Assembly: GCA_903813345.2 (NCBI GenBank)
Contig: CAIIXF020000009.1
Span: 11,400,030 to 11,464,029, forward strand
Direction of reading: 5' to 3'
Length of the DNA stretch: 64,000 bases
DNA from: Owenia fusiformis
Taxonomy: Eukaryota; Annelida; Polychaeta; Sabellida; Oweniidae
The notes below the pieces were generated by a model. The model had not been told where the DNA came from. It saw nothing but the letters and a program-made list of their open reading frames with translations, and did not search any database. Below, one piece after another: positions 1-11,500 of this stretch (positions are counted from its first letter, which is position 1; every line of letters begins with the position of its first letter). A program made the position numbers and the translations under genes.

Positions 1-2582
1 AAGAATTATTTTCAAATTAATTGCTTGGTTAATTCAATAAGCAATTCTGAGGTATATTTGAACTTTAATTCCATAGCAGATGTAATTCGGACAAAGGTTT
101 TAAAATTCAAGAAGAGATTCAATCAATCAAGATAAACTTATGATTCAACCGAGTCGACAATACTTGGTTCAGTTCTTTCATTTTCAATCATACCATGGTC
201 ATAGATTAACATAAGTGACCGTTCGAAAACATACCATTTTTGTAGAAAATGAAAGAAAATCGCGTTATAACATGTATCTAGTGCCAAGTTTACGTCTTAA
301 GTTTGATGTGGTAAACAGCATTCTTCATTAAGTCACACATATAAGTTAAGGGAAGCAAAAGATCATTTTAAAAATGAAACATATCAATAGATATTTTTAA
401 CATTGAAATACTTTTAGAAAGTAAGCTTATACTAGTATAGTAGATTTGCAAGAACTAGCTGTTTGGAATTCATCAACTTTTCTCCACAGGATCATTTCGT
501 AGTACAAATGCAGGTCATTCAAAGGAAATTTAGGTCTCAACATCCCCGTCTATGAATATTGATCTTTTTCAGACAGCAAAGGTAAGTTTAAAACAGAAAT
601 ACTTCTTACGAATCCAAATTACATATTAAACTTAGAATTGTGATCTACGATCTTATGGGTATGTCACAAATTTGATTAGATACATTCGCTCAGCACGCCG
701 TTAAACATATAAATAACTTTACAAGCGTAACTATAGGTAACTTCGATTTTAGCATGTTCAAATTCAAGTTCTGTAGTCTCGAGAGTCAAACGATTATCAT
801 AGTTTATTTGGCCTGCTTTTAAAATTGGGAAAACAAAGGCAAGGTTTATGTTTTATGAACATTCTGATTTGATAGCAAACTTTATTTTTGAGTGTATTAA
901 ATCAAATAAAGCTTATTGCGTCGGGACCTGTACGTTCGCCAAATGTGCCGTCAATTAAAGAAACATGCACAGTGGTACACCGTTTTTGGAAAACATAACA
1001 CTGATAATAGAAATTCATCAATTGTTATGAAATTTGCACCATCATTAAAAGGAATCTCGAATTTCATGATGACAAAATATCGGATAAATATGACAAGAAA
1101 TAAAAATTTGTTACATTTTTTCCCAAAAAGTTGTAAAATAAAAATAAACTAAAAAAATAATATTTTCACGACAAAAAATAAATAGTTCAACTGTTTTGAT
1201 TCTACATGACGTTTTCAAAGAGTAGAGAGCTAGATTCAAAGCACCGTTCCTGCAAGTTTCAAATGAAAATATTAAAAACTGCGCGAGTAAGAGGACCGCA
1301 ACTTTTTATGTCTACACTGACAAAAACGTGAAATTCCCGTTGTAAAGATATAGTCCCACGCGGAAGTGCACGTCATAAAGCTGATGGGTTAAGGCAATGT
1401 GCCGTCCAACTGACTACGGTGTTTTCATTCTGATAACACATGTAGTGATTTGAGAAAAATACTGTGAAATGAAGCTTTAATTGGCAAATGCAAATAACGG
1501 CTGTCGGCTACCGGATTAACCTTCTATTCTATGGGCAACTCATTTAAATATGAATAGAACATGCCTCTTTCGTCAGCTGGTGAATACTCCCATATAGTGC
1601 TCCCTATACAAGTTTTGTGACCAGAAGTCCCCATTTGGATAACTTGTATATCAAAGCCTTTATTGCGATTTAAAAAATATTAACAGCGTCATAAATATCC
1701 GATCATACGAATTAACGAAAACAATTTAGATTCAAAAACTGACAAGCTTTAATATGCTCACTCTACTATACCTTGCATTTAGTGTTCATGAGCAACCCAT
1801 TTGGCTTAATAGTAATGATTATGTTATTTGTTTTTATTTGTTTGTTCCTTATGAATGGTTTATCGGAAGACTGTTAGATAATAATAAGGTACTTGCAAAA
1901 TATACTAGACGATACAATTAAACAAACCGAGTATCTTATGCATTTCTAGGGATTAGGTATTGTAGAGTGATGCTATATAATGACAACTTACAGTTACAAA
2001 TCTTATTGAAGGGAATTTATGATCCCAAATTTGCCTAAATATTTGCTGTTTGTGAGTGAGATATTGACGGCAGTTATACCCCATCATCAGATCCACGTAC
2101 AGGATCAATTTCTAAGCTGCCATGATGGTTGCCTTTGTCTATATCAGTGTTGGGGTCTTAACTGAAAAAGTAGTGATGAGGGGACTTGAATGCCGCTTCA
2201 GTCTTCTTCCACTTCCCTTCCACACGGCTCTCATCTTCAGTGACAATTCATGTATCCGTGTATGTTTCATGGATAGTCACGTCGAATTAAAACAAGGCAT
2301 TAACATGACAAAATGTCACCACCTAGTTGCTCATATTATTAGTTCAATCTAAAGTCAGATTTGAACTTTTAATAATTTGTAGGTGATTTTGAAAAAAAAA
2401 TTGGTCAATTTGAACATGGACTTTCAGGTCCGTGATTTGAAGCAAGTTGAAAAAATACCTTTTTAGCCTTTTTTGGCATTGAGAAGGCCTTTTGAAAGTC
2501 TTTTGATAACTTGCAGGTTATTTTGAAAAAAGCTGAAGTCAGTCTAAACAGTATCTGTTAAGTAATTGGAAGTTTTAAGACC
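1..2582. other. No gene recognised
   Basis: AT-rich DNA with only short open frames (longest about 78 codons at 916-1152) that show no recognisable domain, no signal peptide and no convincing splice context. I see no RNA gene or clear repeat boundary here. It lies upstream of the first receptor gene and may be intergenic. Confidence 0.5.
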
Positions 2583-2872
2583 ACATAAGTTTTCATTCTG
2601 TGACATCACAAAGGGGCACGTAGGTTATCGCAAACAATTTCAAACGATTGTAACTTGAATTATGAATATTCTCTGATCATGAACATGGGCGTATCTTTTA
2701 GATCCATTCATTATCTTCAAGAAAACTATATATAATGATAATTTTTTAGTTAATCAGACCTAAGTGATATTGTCAGAAAATAGTCATAATCCAAGATATA
2801 ACCTTCTGAAATTGTTTGCGATAACCCACATGCTCCTTTGCAAGAAAATATGTAACAATGGAAACAAATTTA
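2583..2872. repeat. Old imperfect inverted repeat
   Basis: A block around 2583-2672 matches, in reverse complement, a block around 2783-2870. The best shared core reads GGTTATCGCAAACAATTTC on one arm and its complement on the other. Matching outside the core is roughly two thirds by eye, so this looks like a decayed foldback element. No target duplication was found. Confidence 0.5.
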
Positions 2873-3277
2873 AAAAAAATAAATTCAGGTTTATTTCTTT
2901 TCAGTTTGAAAAAGAGGTGCTTTTTATCATTTTTTTCATTTTGGTACCCTGACTCCAATTGCCATGGTAACTATAATATAACCAATCAGATGTCAGAAGT
3001 TATATATATGCTCTAATTAAGAAATGCACAAGGTATATTCTGACCCAATTTCAGGATGTTTGGACCAATATTCCCAAAATGCCAGATACTTTTACCTTAT
3101 TTATTGATCACCCTGTAACTTATACTGGGTCTTGGGAGGTCTTGTTAGTTAACATTATCAGTTAAAAAAAACATCTGAATTCGTTTCGCCGTATTGGCTT
3201 GTTTCAGTTAAGGACTTGTAACTTTTTACATCTGGATCATTGGTAGACCATTTACATAATTTTTATATCGATGGACT

Positions 3278-3459
3278 TGTAACGACCCTTGGGCACGTCC
3301 GTCGGGAAGCTGTAATGTAACGAGCCAGAAAGGGAATGTGTAATTCAATGCCAAGTGCGGGAATCGAACCTAGGACAAAATAGGATTCTACGGATTCGGC
3401 TAAATGGCGCAAGCAACTTCAGCCGAGACTGCAGAAGCGACTTGTCATCGAAGGTTATT
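3278..3459 (-). repeat. SINE-like repeat with tRNA-type B box, copy 1
   Basis: It begins TGTAACGACCCTTGGGCAC and carries the reverse complement of a Pol III B box (GAATCGAACCTAGGA), so the unit reads on the minus strand. It shares both ends and the middle with the next copy at 3531-3736, and its B-box region with the copies near 39.5 kb and 42.9 kb. The A-box half is degraded. It is probably a tRNA-derived SINE; exact ends are uncertain. Confidence 0.55.
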
Positions 3460-3530
3460 ACGCCAACCCTCCTGGAAGACAACGTCCCGTCGAAACTGAT
3501 TCACAAGGGCAATCCCACATCTGACTCCAC

Positions 3531-3736
3531 TGTAACGACCCTTGGGCACATCCGTCGTGGAGCTTTAGCAAAACGAGCCAGATACTAGACCCGAAAGGGA
3601 GTGTGCTAAATTCAATGCCCAGTGCGGGAATCGAACCTAGGAACTTCCGCGAGGCAGACGCTCTATGAATTCGGATAAATGGCTCAAGCCACTTCAGCCG
3701 AGACTGGTAGTAGCGACTTGTTATCGAAGGTAATTA
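3531..3736 (-). repeat. SINE-like repeat with tRNA-type B box, copy 2
   Basis: Starts with TGTAACGACCCTTGGGCAC, as copy 1 does, and ends in the same GACTTGT.ATCGAAGGT.ATTA string. It contains the minus-strand B box GAATCGAACCTAGGA. It lies directly upstream of the conserved 5' flank of receptor gene A, so it could have brought in promoter sequence, although nothing shows that it did. Confidence 0.55.
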
Positions 3737-3804
3737 CAGACTCATTATGATACGATTTGTAGTCTTTATTATGAGACATATTAAAGTGGTCACTGATATG
3801 AACG

Positions 3805-3875
3805 TGAATCTTTGGTTTCTTTTTGGTATTGAGTGAAACATCTTGACTTAAGACTAAATAACAAACTATCAACTC
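3805..3875 (+). promoter_or_regulatory. Upstream block conserved between receptor genes A and B
   Basis: The stretch containing TTTGGTTTC.TTTTGGTAT, GAGTGA.AC, TTGACTTAA and AACAAACTATCA recurs at 15554-15620, about the same distance (roughly 85-150 bases) before the start codon of gene B. Non-coding conservation at matched positions before two paralogues suggests a shared promoter or 5' UTR. No TATA box or initiator was identified, so the call rests on paralogy alone. Confidence 0.45.
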
Positions 3876-3958
3876 TCTGTGAAAGGACTGCAGTTGAAGA
3901 AATTCAGTAACTAGTTTGGCAATATATTATTGGGAGAAATTTTTAAAGAACCCAGGAA

Positions 3959-4061
3959 ATGTTGAAAGTTAACTTTCAACACAACTACGTAAGACATTTG
4001 TGTACACTATGGCTTCTGCTTCTCCTCGGACTAAATTCTGGTGTTATATCAAGACATCAAG
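3959..4061 (+). CDS. Gene A exon 1: signal peptide
   Basis: ATG at 3959 opens 34 codons with a short polar N-region, then the hydrophobic core LWLLLLLGLNSGVIS, and ends in phase 1 at a GTAATT donor. The start was chosen because gene B has an ATG at the same place with the same 103-base exon length and a colinear peptide (shared NFQHNY and LGLN). Cleavage probably follows the Ser of GVIS. Confidence 0.8.
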
Positions 4062-7000
4062 GTAATTCTTATATATCACGTTTGGCTGTATGGCGAAATT
4101 GAAGTATGTGTATTAGCACATATATGAATATTGCAATGAGAAGAGAGTTTTACTATTGCAATGAGAAGAGGATTTACTTCCGGCTTATCGAAACAAAAAT
4201 GAAATGAAAAAGTGCATTTATCAACCCTCTGTGCAAGTCTAAACTCACCCTATGCAGACAGAGCCTGTGGGAAATATTGGGTGCGGAGCAAATGAGCGGA
4301 GGGTGCGGAGCTAACGGTTATTTTTGAATTTAAATTTGGGATATTTCTGAAACTAAGCCGTTTTGGGACTTCAAATATACCAAGATATGTGTATTTGACA
4401 CCAAATATCAATACAATTGTGAAAATAGTAGCGCAATTCATTCTATAGCGACGCAGTGTGCCTTAAACCTTTCCCAGACCTATATATTTTGAAATTATCC
4501 TTTTAATACTGAGTCCCCAGCATTCATAAAAAATGGTGTTAAAGGTGCACTATCTATACAAATTATTTTTGCATCTTGGAAGCCAGGCAGTATCTGTGTG
4601 ATTTTATAAAAATTCGGAAATTTTTTCAGATATGAGCCCCCTCTAAATATTGGGTGCGGAGCAGCTCCATAAACGTAGCTCCGCACCCAATATTTAGAGG
4701 GGCTCATATCTGAAGAACATTTCCGAATTTTTAATAAAATCACACAGATACTGCCTGGCTTCCAAGATGCAAAAATAATTTGCATGGGTAGTGTATCTTG
4801 AACACCATTTTTTATGAATGCTGGGGACGCAGTATTAAAAGGATAGTCTCAAAATATATAGGTCTGGGAAATGTTTAAGGCATACTGCGTCGCTATAAAA
4901 TGAATTGCACTACTATTTTCACAATTGTATTGATATTTGGTGTCAAATACACATATCTTGGTATATTTGAAGTCCCAAAACGGCTTAGTTTCAGAAATAT
5001 CCCAATTTTAAATTCAAAAATGACCGTTAGCTCCGCACTCTCCGCTCATTTGCGCCGCACCCAATATTTCCCACAGGCTCTGTCTGCATAGGGTGAAACT
5101 ATACCTTAAGAATTTAGATATTAGAAATCATTTTAAATTCCATTTCTAAACAATCAATAGATTGGGACATCAACATCCTCATCTGAATATATAGAAGCTT
5201 GAAAATTCCCCTCTTCGTTTTTTTCAATTTGCAACCTTTTATTATCGGTGCATAAAAATCAAAATCAGACTTTATACTTTGGCAAAGAAATATGAATTTC
5301 AATTTTGTTAACCCTATTTAAGTGTTCGGTACCTGATTACCTAATCACACCTGTTTTCTACACAAACCTTTCTACCATTCTTCGAGTCCATGCGTCTGAA
5401 TTCCAAATCTCAGTAGTGTTAACTATTAACCAACGAACTGGAGTGATTCGCTTGTGCTGTATAATGACCAACCGAGGTTCATTCCCAATCCTAGAGCGAT
5501 AGTTCGTTCAGTGTGTCAAAGCAATGGCAAAAGAATTGTTTATGGTATTACCTGAAAACATACTTAACTTTACATAATTTTACTAAAGCAAACCCAAATA
5601 ATTGAAGTAATGCTTTGATCACCTCTCGATTGTTTTTAGGTAATAGCTTTGTTAGGCAATACGATGAAAACTCAATGATAGAATCCGAAACTAAAGTCAA
5701 ACAATAATGGCGGTTCAATTTTGTATCACATATAGCTAGGTAAGGTGTGTTTCTGATTCCAGCCAATCCAGTCGAAATGTTGAGGCATGCGCAGACCTCT
5801 ATTTAGTGATATTTTCATTTCAAATATGGCGGCCAATCCGATGTCTGACGACCCTTACAAGGAATCTAGGCAGTTTGCATTTTTACCTCCTGTGAAATAA
5901 CAAGTGGAATTTAGTAGTTGTTTTGTGTTTTATTATCATTCTGCATCGTAATATATTCTATGTGATGTGGTGTTGAAATGTCAGCAGAAATACATATCCA
6001 TACGATAATCGAGTGAATCAGATAACAGATTTTTCGAAAACCCGTCTCGTGCTAAGAGTGTAAAAACTTGTATTAACATGCTCAAAAGTGCCAATGTGCA
6101 CATCAATGTCAAGCTAAATCAATGTTGTGTCTAAAACAGGTACCCGATCTACTCAAAACAGCTTGTCATTCACGTATACACGCTTAGCAAACACGGCGAA
6201 ATGACCTGAATCTTGGAATTTCGTTCGAGAGCTAGTAATGTTTGCTCCGGTCTTCGTCATAAGTGTTCATCAGACTTCACGCATGCGCAGGAGAAAAATC
6301 ATCAACCAATAAGGTTTATAAATCAATTTTGCGCATGCGCCTTACAACGGTAAAAAAATTCGTATTTATAAACGAACCAGTTTGAGATAACCCGATATCA
6401 GTCGGAGAAATCTGACGATCTACGAAACTCACTTCAAAAAATCAAATGCGGACTGACGGCGTATTCTACTATGTTTGGATCTAAGATTTTCAGTATAGAT
6501 AAAGTCTTTTATGATCTTTCGAATGAGGTTAGTCTCTAGTTCGAAAGACAATCGTATCAACTTGAACAAAAGTTGAGTTTTGACGAAAAATTTTAACATG
6601 CGCAGAAGTCCCATTTTCGTTGTACCATATTGACTGAATCCGGACACAGTGCATGTATTTCATATAACTACACTGCATTAAATAACCAACAACCGCACCC
6701 AATGTCATTCATTTTATGGTTGTCAAGGTAACAACTTGGCTCTGCAGATTGAAATTGATGCTTTGCCAACTTGACCCTTGCAAAACGTTTCATCGAAAAT
6801 ATGTTCTTTTAGTGATTTCGTATCTTTTAGGTGATTTCATGTATTTTGCAATGTGTGAAAATAACTTAATTAGCCCAAGATTTGATGCATTGTGGCTGAT
6901 TCATTCCACCAAGGCGTCATTTCAATTACCTTATACTCGATGCTGCGCATCTCGTGGAAATGTTGAAAAAACTCTTTGAAGAATAGTGGTATTCTTATCA

Positions 7001-10000
7001 CACGAAATTCATGATGATGAATCTAACCGTATTGGTTGGCTGATCATGTTTAGGGGTGTGTCAAAATCGATCACTCAACGCAATGATCGCAAGAGGATCG
7101 ACAAGTAATCCTGGGAGGCAATCCTCTTTGGTTGATTTAGCAATTTTAATGATCCGTCATAGAGTTTTTGAAATGTTATGAGGGGCTCGTTGAATTGTTA
7201 CATTAGCAGAAAGGGTAAAATACAATATTAAAAATATGATGAGAAATGAGTAAGATATGAAAAAACTGATTCTGCATTCAAGAAAAAGGGCGATCAACCT
7301 GTACATGGAAAATTATTATAATATTTTACTTATGGTTAGAAAGATCAGTTACGTGCTATTTTCGTAATTTATTATATTTATATAAATAAATTGAGTAAAT
7401 AAAAAAGTAAGTGCTAGGTTGAGACAACACATTATAAAACTGATACTTATACAAAAATATACAAAACTGAGTCATATTTATAACTAAAATCTAAGTTTGA
7501 AAGATCTTTAATTGCACAATTCGCATGGGAATTTTGCCACTCGAAATTGAAACGGGGTAGATTTAGAAATGAAAAATTGGAAAATAGAAAATGTACTTTA
7601 TGTAAATCTGGCAACATTGAGGACGGGGAACATTTTATTTTTCATTGCACATTTTATAAAGGAAAAATATTTTCAAAATCATCAAATTTTTGAAGAAAGA
7701 GAATCAACTAAAGAACTGAGGTTTCAGTAAAAAATGCCTCGGCATGCTGCTCATTTTGTTAAATTTTGCTATTTTAAAAGAAGAAATGCAATTTATAATA
7801 TTAAATGAATTATACTTGTGTCAAAAATATGTAATATTTATAAACAAGTATCTTTACTTTTATTGGTTGATAAGCCCATGTGGGCTGGGTTGTTATTTTA
7901 TTACTTTTGTATTGTACTGTATTAACTGATGTCAACCTACCACTGTAAATCACAATAAAGCTAAACTAAACTAAACAATAAAACTTGCTTTTTAAAGTTT
8001 TTAGAACTCTGATAACTATTTTGCTTGTCTTTCTGACCAACAACTGAACATTATTCATGTTTCACCCTATCCATTTTTGATTTAGTAACGCCATTTTCAC
8101 AGGGATTGCATAATTGATTGCTGCACCCAAGGCGAAAATATTATTGAAAAATATGTATTATAAAAACTTAATAATGTAAAAAAGTTAATAAAAGTTAACA
8201 AAAAGCAAATTACGATGCAGTCGTTTTGCGGCCCACGCTGTTGAATTGTATAAATAATACTCGATACATAATATCTTATTTTAGATGTCCAATGTCAAGG
8301 CTCAACAACAAAGTTACCATGTCCATATGGCAGCAATATATCGTCCAGTGAATGTGAGTACTACAACTGTTGCTATGACAATTCGTCTTCTCCAATATGC
8401 TACCAAAGAGCACCAGGTGAGTAGACAGGAGCATTAAGTTTTTCAAAATTATGATTTTATATTTCTTATTGCAACATCTTTCACGTGAAGATAATATTGG
8501 AATCCGATTTTCTTCACATAAATTACCTACCCTTGTTTGAACCATATTTCAGAATGTGTTAACTTGGCCTGTGGATATATAACAACCATAGAATGTCCAG
8601 TAGATAACATGATTCGAATAGCAAGAGTGACGAATACTGCTCGAACCACTTGCTACGGGATGGATATATGCGAAGCTCCGATTCGATACCCTAGAAACAT
8701 CAAAACAAAATGCAATAACAAAACAAAATGTGCATTACCAAACAAGACCTATGAAAATGGTCAGGGTGAAAACTGTGCGACAATGGATGAGAGAGGAAAG
8801 TTCGTATATCATCCCACAACATCTCAAATAGTCTGCTTCAGATGTTATCCCATCCCAACTACTACCACTTCAACAACAACAACCACAGCATTACCAACCA
8901 CAACCAGCCAGACTACTAATGTTACTGCAGATGCACATGCCAGTTCAGGTAGATTGCTTGTTATTTCATCCTTGTACAGATGGTGACATAATTCAATATC
9001 AGATATTCTACAAAGTGGGCCAAAAGTATAAACACATTTAAAAAAATGTATGGATCGAACTTGCAAGTATAAACGATATAGCTTAATTCCCAATATTTTC
9101 AACCATTTTGTATACCCAGAGGAAATTTAGAGAATCTTTAATGACACACAGTAAATGTCTCAATAAAAACGATTGGTTTTTGATTTAAAGGTAAGTTGAT
9201 TATTCAGTATACCAAAAGAACAACGTGGTAGTATACAGTGTACATGTACCAATATATAGCAAATACTATTTACCGCTCGAATATTGATGATTCACTTATC
9301 ATGTCATATATGGTGGTAGTTTTGACCATTTTGCATATGAATAAGATATTTAGAATGCTGATGACACTTTTCTTGACCCACCTTCTACGTTGTTGTTTCG
9401 GCTTATTTCTTCACACAAAGGTTTATATTCAAGATCCTCATTTCTATGATATCTTCATTTTACAACATTCACCAATTAAAATTGCTATTTTTTCATGATA
9501 TATATTTTATTCGTATCTTTATTTTCACATCAGTTAACAGAAAAGTTTGTTGACCTATTTGATTTTACTTATCCAGGTCTTAATATTCCACTGATGCTCT
9601 TCATTGTGGTCCCAGCTATCGTTGTTGTTGTCGCTGTATTCACTATGTTGGGACTGTGGTACAAGTATAACTATAAACGAAATGGCAACAAGAGGTAATG
9701 AACCATGTGGCTAGAGTCTCAGAACTAACACCTACTCATCTACTTGTTTCTAATTCTAGCATGTACACATGTGACCGTGGGATTCAGTTTCAATTTGACC
9801 TTTCATTTATTAGCTTTTGGTCAACATGAATTCGTAGTACTAAATGATGGATATTTGTCTTTCAAAATTATTTTTTTAGAAAGTACCGTCTTTTAAAATA
9901 TATATTTTCTGTTAATGCTTTCTTACTTTTTTATCTCCTCTGCAGTTGTAAGGTGACAAAACATGGTGATGATGGTCCTCCAAGCAACCAACAATTGATG

Positions 10001-10489
10001 GAACTTGAAGAAATAAGTCCTAATCTAACAACTGGAAATGAAGATGAACATGTACCGAATAAGTTTCACAAATATGAATATATACTTGATAAGATGGCCC
10101 CATCACTTCCAACGAGAAACTTCGGACCATCTACACAAAATATGAGTACATCATCAACTGGTATAGATCCCGTCTTAAATCATTTTCCAGAAAGAATGAT
10201 TGATAAAAATAAAAATCCCTCTACAGCCTCTAATGCTCCTATGCATACATTTACAATTGAAGAAGACGAGGACTGTTATATAACACCTGGTTATCCTGAA
10301 AATAGGAATCCATCTGCATCCTCCAATTCTCCTATGTGTACATCGCCCTTTTTACAACAAAACGACAGTGCTGGTGAAAATACAGGCAACCCAGCTGTGC
10401 GTTATAAACTCAAGTCACGCAACTGTTTCATATTTGATGAAGGTAAACGTGGGAAATTTGTAATTTTAGAATTAGACGAAAATTCATAA
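3959..10489 (+). CDS. Receptor gene A: trefoil-like / SUEL-lectin-like type I membrane protein (five exons)
   Basis: Proposed CDS: join(3959..4061, 8285..8416, 8553..8948, 9577..9694, 9946..10489), 1293 bases, 430 residues. Every junction has GT donor and AG acceptor, with phases 1,1,1,2, and the joined frame is open. Order: signal peptide (about 1-30), six-cysteine P-type module (about 35-78), SUEL-type lectin-like module (about 79-185), Thr-rich stalk (about 186-210), one TM helix (about 213-237) with a Lys/Arg-rich stop-transfer, and a 180-residue cytoplasmic tail. Five N-glycosylation sequons lie in the ectodomain. By family knowledge, trefoil and SUEL modules bind carbohydrate or mucin-like ligands; a surface recognition role is inferred. 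Gene B is a full paralogue downstream. Candidate AATAAA signals are at 10740 and 10812. Additional exons in the introns cannot be excluded. Confidence 0.8.
4246..5095. mobile_element. Foldback (palindromic) element with AAACT target duplication
   Basis: Two arms of roughly 420 bases are near-perfect reverse complements around a centre near 4670-4676. The ends read CACCCTATGCAGACAGAG and its complement. AAACT lies directly outside both ends, consistent with a 5-bp target duplication. The two mirror open frames (4250-4441 minus and 4900-5091 plus) encode nearly the same peptide because the arms are symmetric; I do not regard them as genes. It sits in intron 1 of receptor gene A and could form a very stable hairpin in the pre-mRNA. 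Confidence 0.85.
5096..7395. other. Intron 1 of gene A, no coding exon recognised
   Basis: Short ORFs only, none with a recognisable domain. The 27-base string beginning GAGCGATAGTTCGTTCAGTG at 5494 recurs almost exactly at 22302, so a dispersed repeat end lies here. A cluster of CpG-type promoter motifs (5785-6606) is listed separately. Confidence 0.5.
5785..6606. promoter_or_regulatory. Cluster of NRF1-like and YY1-like motifs
   Basis: Four GCATGCGC-type sites occur at about 5785, 6281, 6331 and 6598; the one at 6331 (GCGCATGCGC) is a full palindromic NRF1 consensus. AAATATGGCGGCC at about 5821 resembles a YY1 site, and CCAAT-like strings are adjacent. In animals these motifs mark CpG-rich promoters. 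No gene was found to start here, so this could be an alternative promoter within intron 1 of gene A, an unseen transcript, or a transposon promoter. Confidence 0.3.
7440..7975 (+). pseudogene. 3' end remnant of a non-LTR retrotransposon
   Basis: A plus-strand frame around 7580-7670 encodes RKCTLCKSGNIEDGEHF followed by IFHC, the CCHC zinc-knuckle style C-terminus of APE-type LINE ORF2 proteins. Just upstream the matching frame shifts by one base near 7553, where frame 1 reads RMGILPLEIETG and stops. The remnant ends in an AATAAAGCTAAACTAAACTAA tail of the kind left by LINE reverse transcription. Nothing upstream could be assigned to reverse transcriptase, so this is a short, decayed, 5'-truncated copy. 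Confidence 0.65.
8285..8416 (+). CDS. Gene A exon 2: P-type (trefoil-like) cysteine module
   Basis: This symmetric phase 1-1 exon encodes a 44-residue module with six cysteines spaced C-x8-C-x10-C-x4-C-C-x8-C. That matches the trefoil order, including the central CC followed by an aromatic residue (NCCYD, against the usual GCCFD) and SSSEC before it. The WCF end of classic trefoils is reduced to ICYQ. Two sequons (NIS, NSS) are present. Trefoil modules are compact, protease-resistant and often bind glycans. Gene B differs at about three residues. Confidence 0.7.
8553..8948 (+). CDS. Gene A exon 3: SUEL-type lectin-like module and Thr-rich stalk
   Basis: Phase 1-1 exon of 396 bases. The first about 105 residues carry ten cysteines in a pattern like SUEL/rhamnose-binding lectin domains: an early LAC, a middle TC and IC, then KTKCNNKTKC, ENC, and a closing IVC. 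The YGR and DPC sugar-contact motifs of classic rhamnose lectins are absent, so the ligand may differ. A Thr/Pro run follows (PIPTTTTSTTTTTALPTTT), typical of an O-glycosylated stalk. Sequons NKT, NKT and NVT occur. The exon ends at a GTAGAT donor. Confidence 0.7.
9577..9694 (+). CDS. Gene A exon 4: transmembrane helix
   Basis: Encodes GLNIPLMLFIVVPAIVVVVA and then VFTMLGLWYKYNYKRNGNKR: one strongly hydrophobic segment of about 24 residues followed by a basic stop-transfer, so a type I topology with the tail inside the cell. The acceptor is CTTATCCAG and the donor AGAG|GTAATG, phase 2. Gene B has a colinear 118-base exon. Confidence 0.8.
9946..10489 (+). CDS. Gene A exon 5: cytoplasmic tail
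   Basis: The last exon encodes about 181 residues rich in Ser, Pro, Asn and acid, with no globular domain. Shared with gene B are GPPSNQQLMELE, a PERM[IV]D[KR]N[KR]N block and CYITPG. The CYITPG and N-P-S-x-S-S-N-x-P-M segments occur as imperfect internal repeats. YITP fits the pYxxP motif bound by Crk-type SH2 domains, so a docking role is plausible but unproven. The 3' end (RGKFVILELDENS) has no counterpart in gene B. Confidence 0.75.
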
Positions 10490-11500
10490 CCAATAATCTA
10501 AGGAACTGTAAAAGCGTTTCTGGAAATATTTAGACGATTGGAATAACCACTTAATTCTCCATTTCGCTGTTCGCTCTTTGAATCAGAACGTTCGCATATA
10601 TGGTGCATATATGTACTCAAAAAGGACAAAATTTGATTGGTCAATATTTTTCAACGATGCATTTCGTGTAGCTATTTGTGAGACCCGAAAGTTCTAAATC
10701 AAATTAATTACGCAATTTTGTTTTTACACCCGCAAGCTAAATAAAAAAATGACACCATCGGAATTCTTCTTCTTTGTCATTGAATTAATAGTCAGTATAC
10801 CAGATTTAATCAATAAAAGATTATACAATTAACAACAAAATTCGGAAACGAGTATGTAAGATTTGCTTTCGAACCACTAAACTTGACCTAGATAATAGCG
10901 ACGTGTCTTCTTTGGTCAAATGCTCAGTTGTTTGTGGGTTTTCAACGTAACTCTATAATGTAATATGAAGATGAGTACTTTTATTCAGTTGTTGCATCGA
11001 TGTTACAGTTTGTAGTGCGGTAATATTGGCATGAACGTGTTGAAAGTCGAATGGAATTGCTTTTTCCAATATGGCGACTAGTCACGTGACTTCTTCTCTT
11101 CCGGAATATACTCCCATTTTCAATCATTGTTTTCACCCCGTTAGGAGCCAATAAAATGAAAAAAAATATATGTTATATAAAGATTATTAAAAGACTAATT
11201 GTTTCTGATAGTTTGTTTTCTCCGATCGCATGGAGATTCGATCGAAAATATCGCTTGAAAAATGGGTATGAAAATCCCCATGTTAAACCAACGGGGAAAA
11301 ACAAGGTAGAAAAATTTTGTTCCCCCGCGAACTGCATCATGGGAAATATTTTGACCTTATAAGGAAAAACTTTCGCGCCATCTTTATTAGAGATTCAATA
11401 CTACCGAATCCGCGATTTTAAGAATTGGGCATCAAGACGGCAAGCAACTGTTGGGTCGGAAATTGATTTAATGATGCCAATCGTTCTCGATTCTAACAGA
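10490..11500. other. 3' flank of gene A, no further gene
   Basis: AATAAA strings at 10740-10745 and 10812-10817 are candidate polyadenylation signals for gene A. The remaining sequence has only short ORFs (for example 11156-11362) without recognisable features. Confidence 0.5.

Larger units (their letters stand above)
8076..9125. repeat. Duplicated block shared by genes A and B
   Basis: This block (intron end, exon 2, intron 2, exon 3 and the first part of intron 3) matches 22803-24430 in gene B, interrupted there by a 594-bp insertion. By eye, about 4 differences occur in the 193 intron bases before exon 2 and 4 in the 132 bases of exon 2, with more in exon 3. The flanking exons 1, 4 and 5 are much less alike. 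Confidence 0.85.

Noticed and set aside
3050-3125. Mariner terminus because of TTATTGATCACCCTGTAA
   Set aside because: Only one end is visible; no inverted partner or TA-flanked element could be traced.
4250-5091. Two mirrored ORFs with the peptide start MNC.TIFTIVLIFG
   Set aside because: They arise from the arms of the foldback element; no conserved domain and no splice or start support.
8845-9102. Minus-strand 85-codon ORF rich in Val
   Set aside because: It is the antisense of the Thr-rich stalk in exon 3 of gene A; the same shadow appears at 24174-24365 in gene B.
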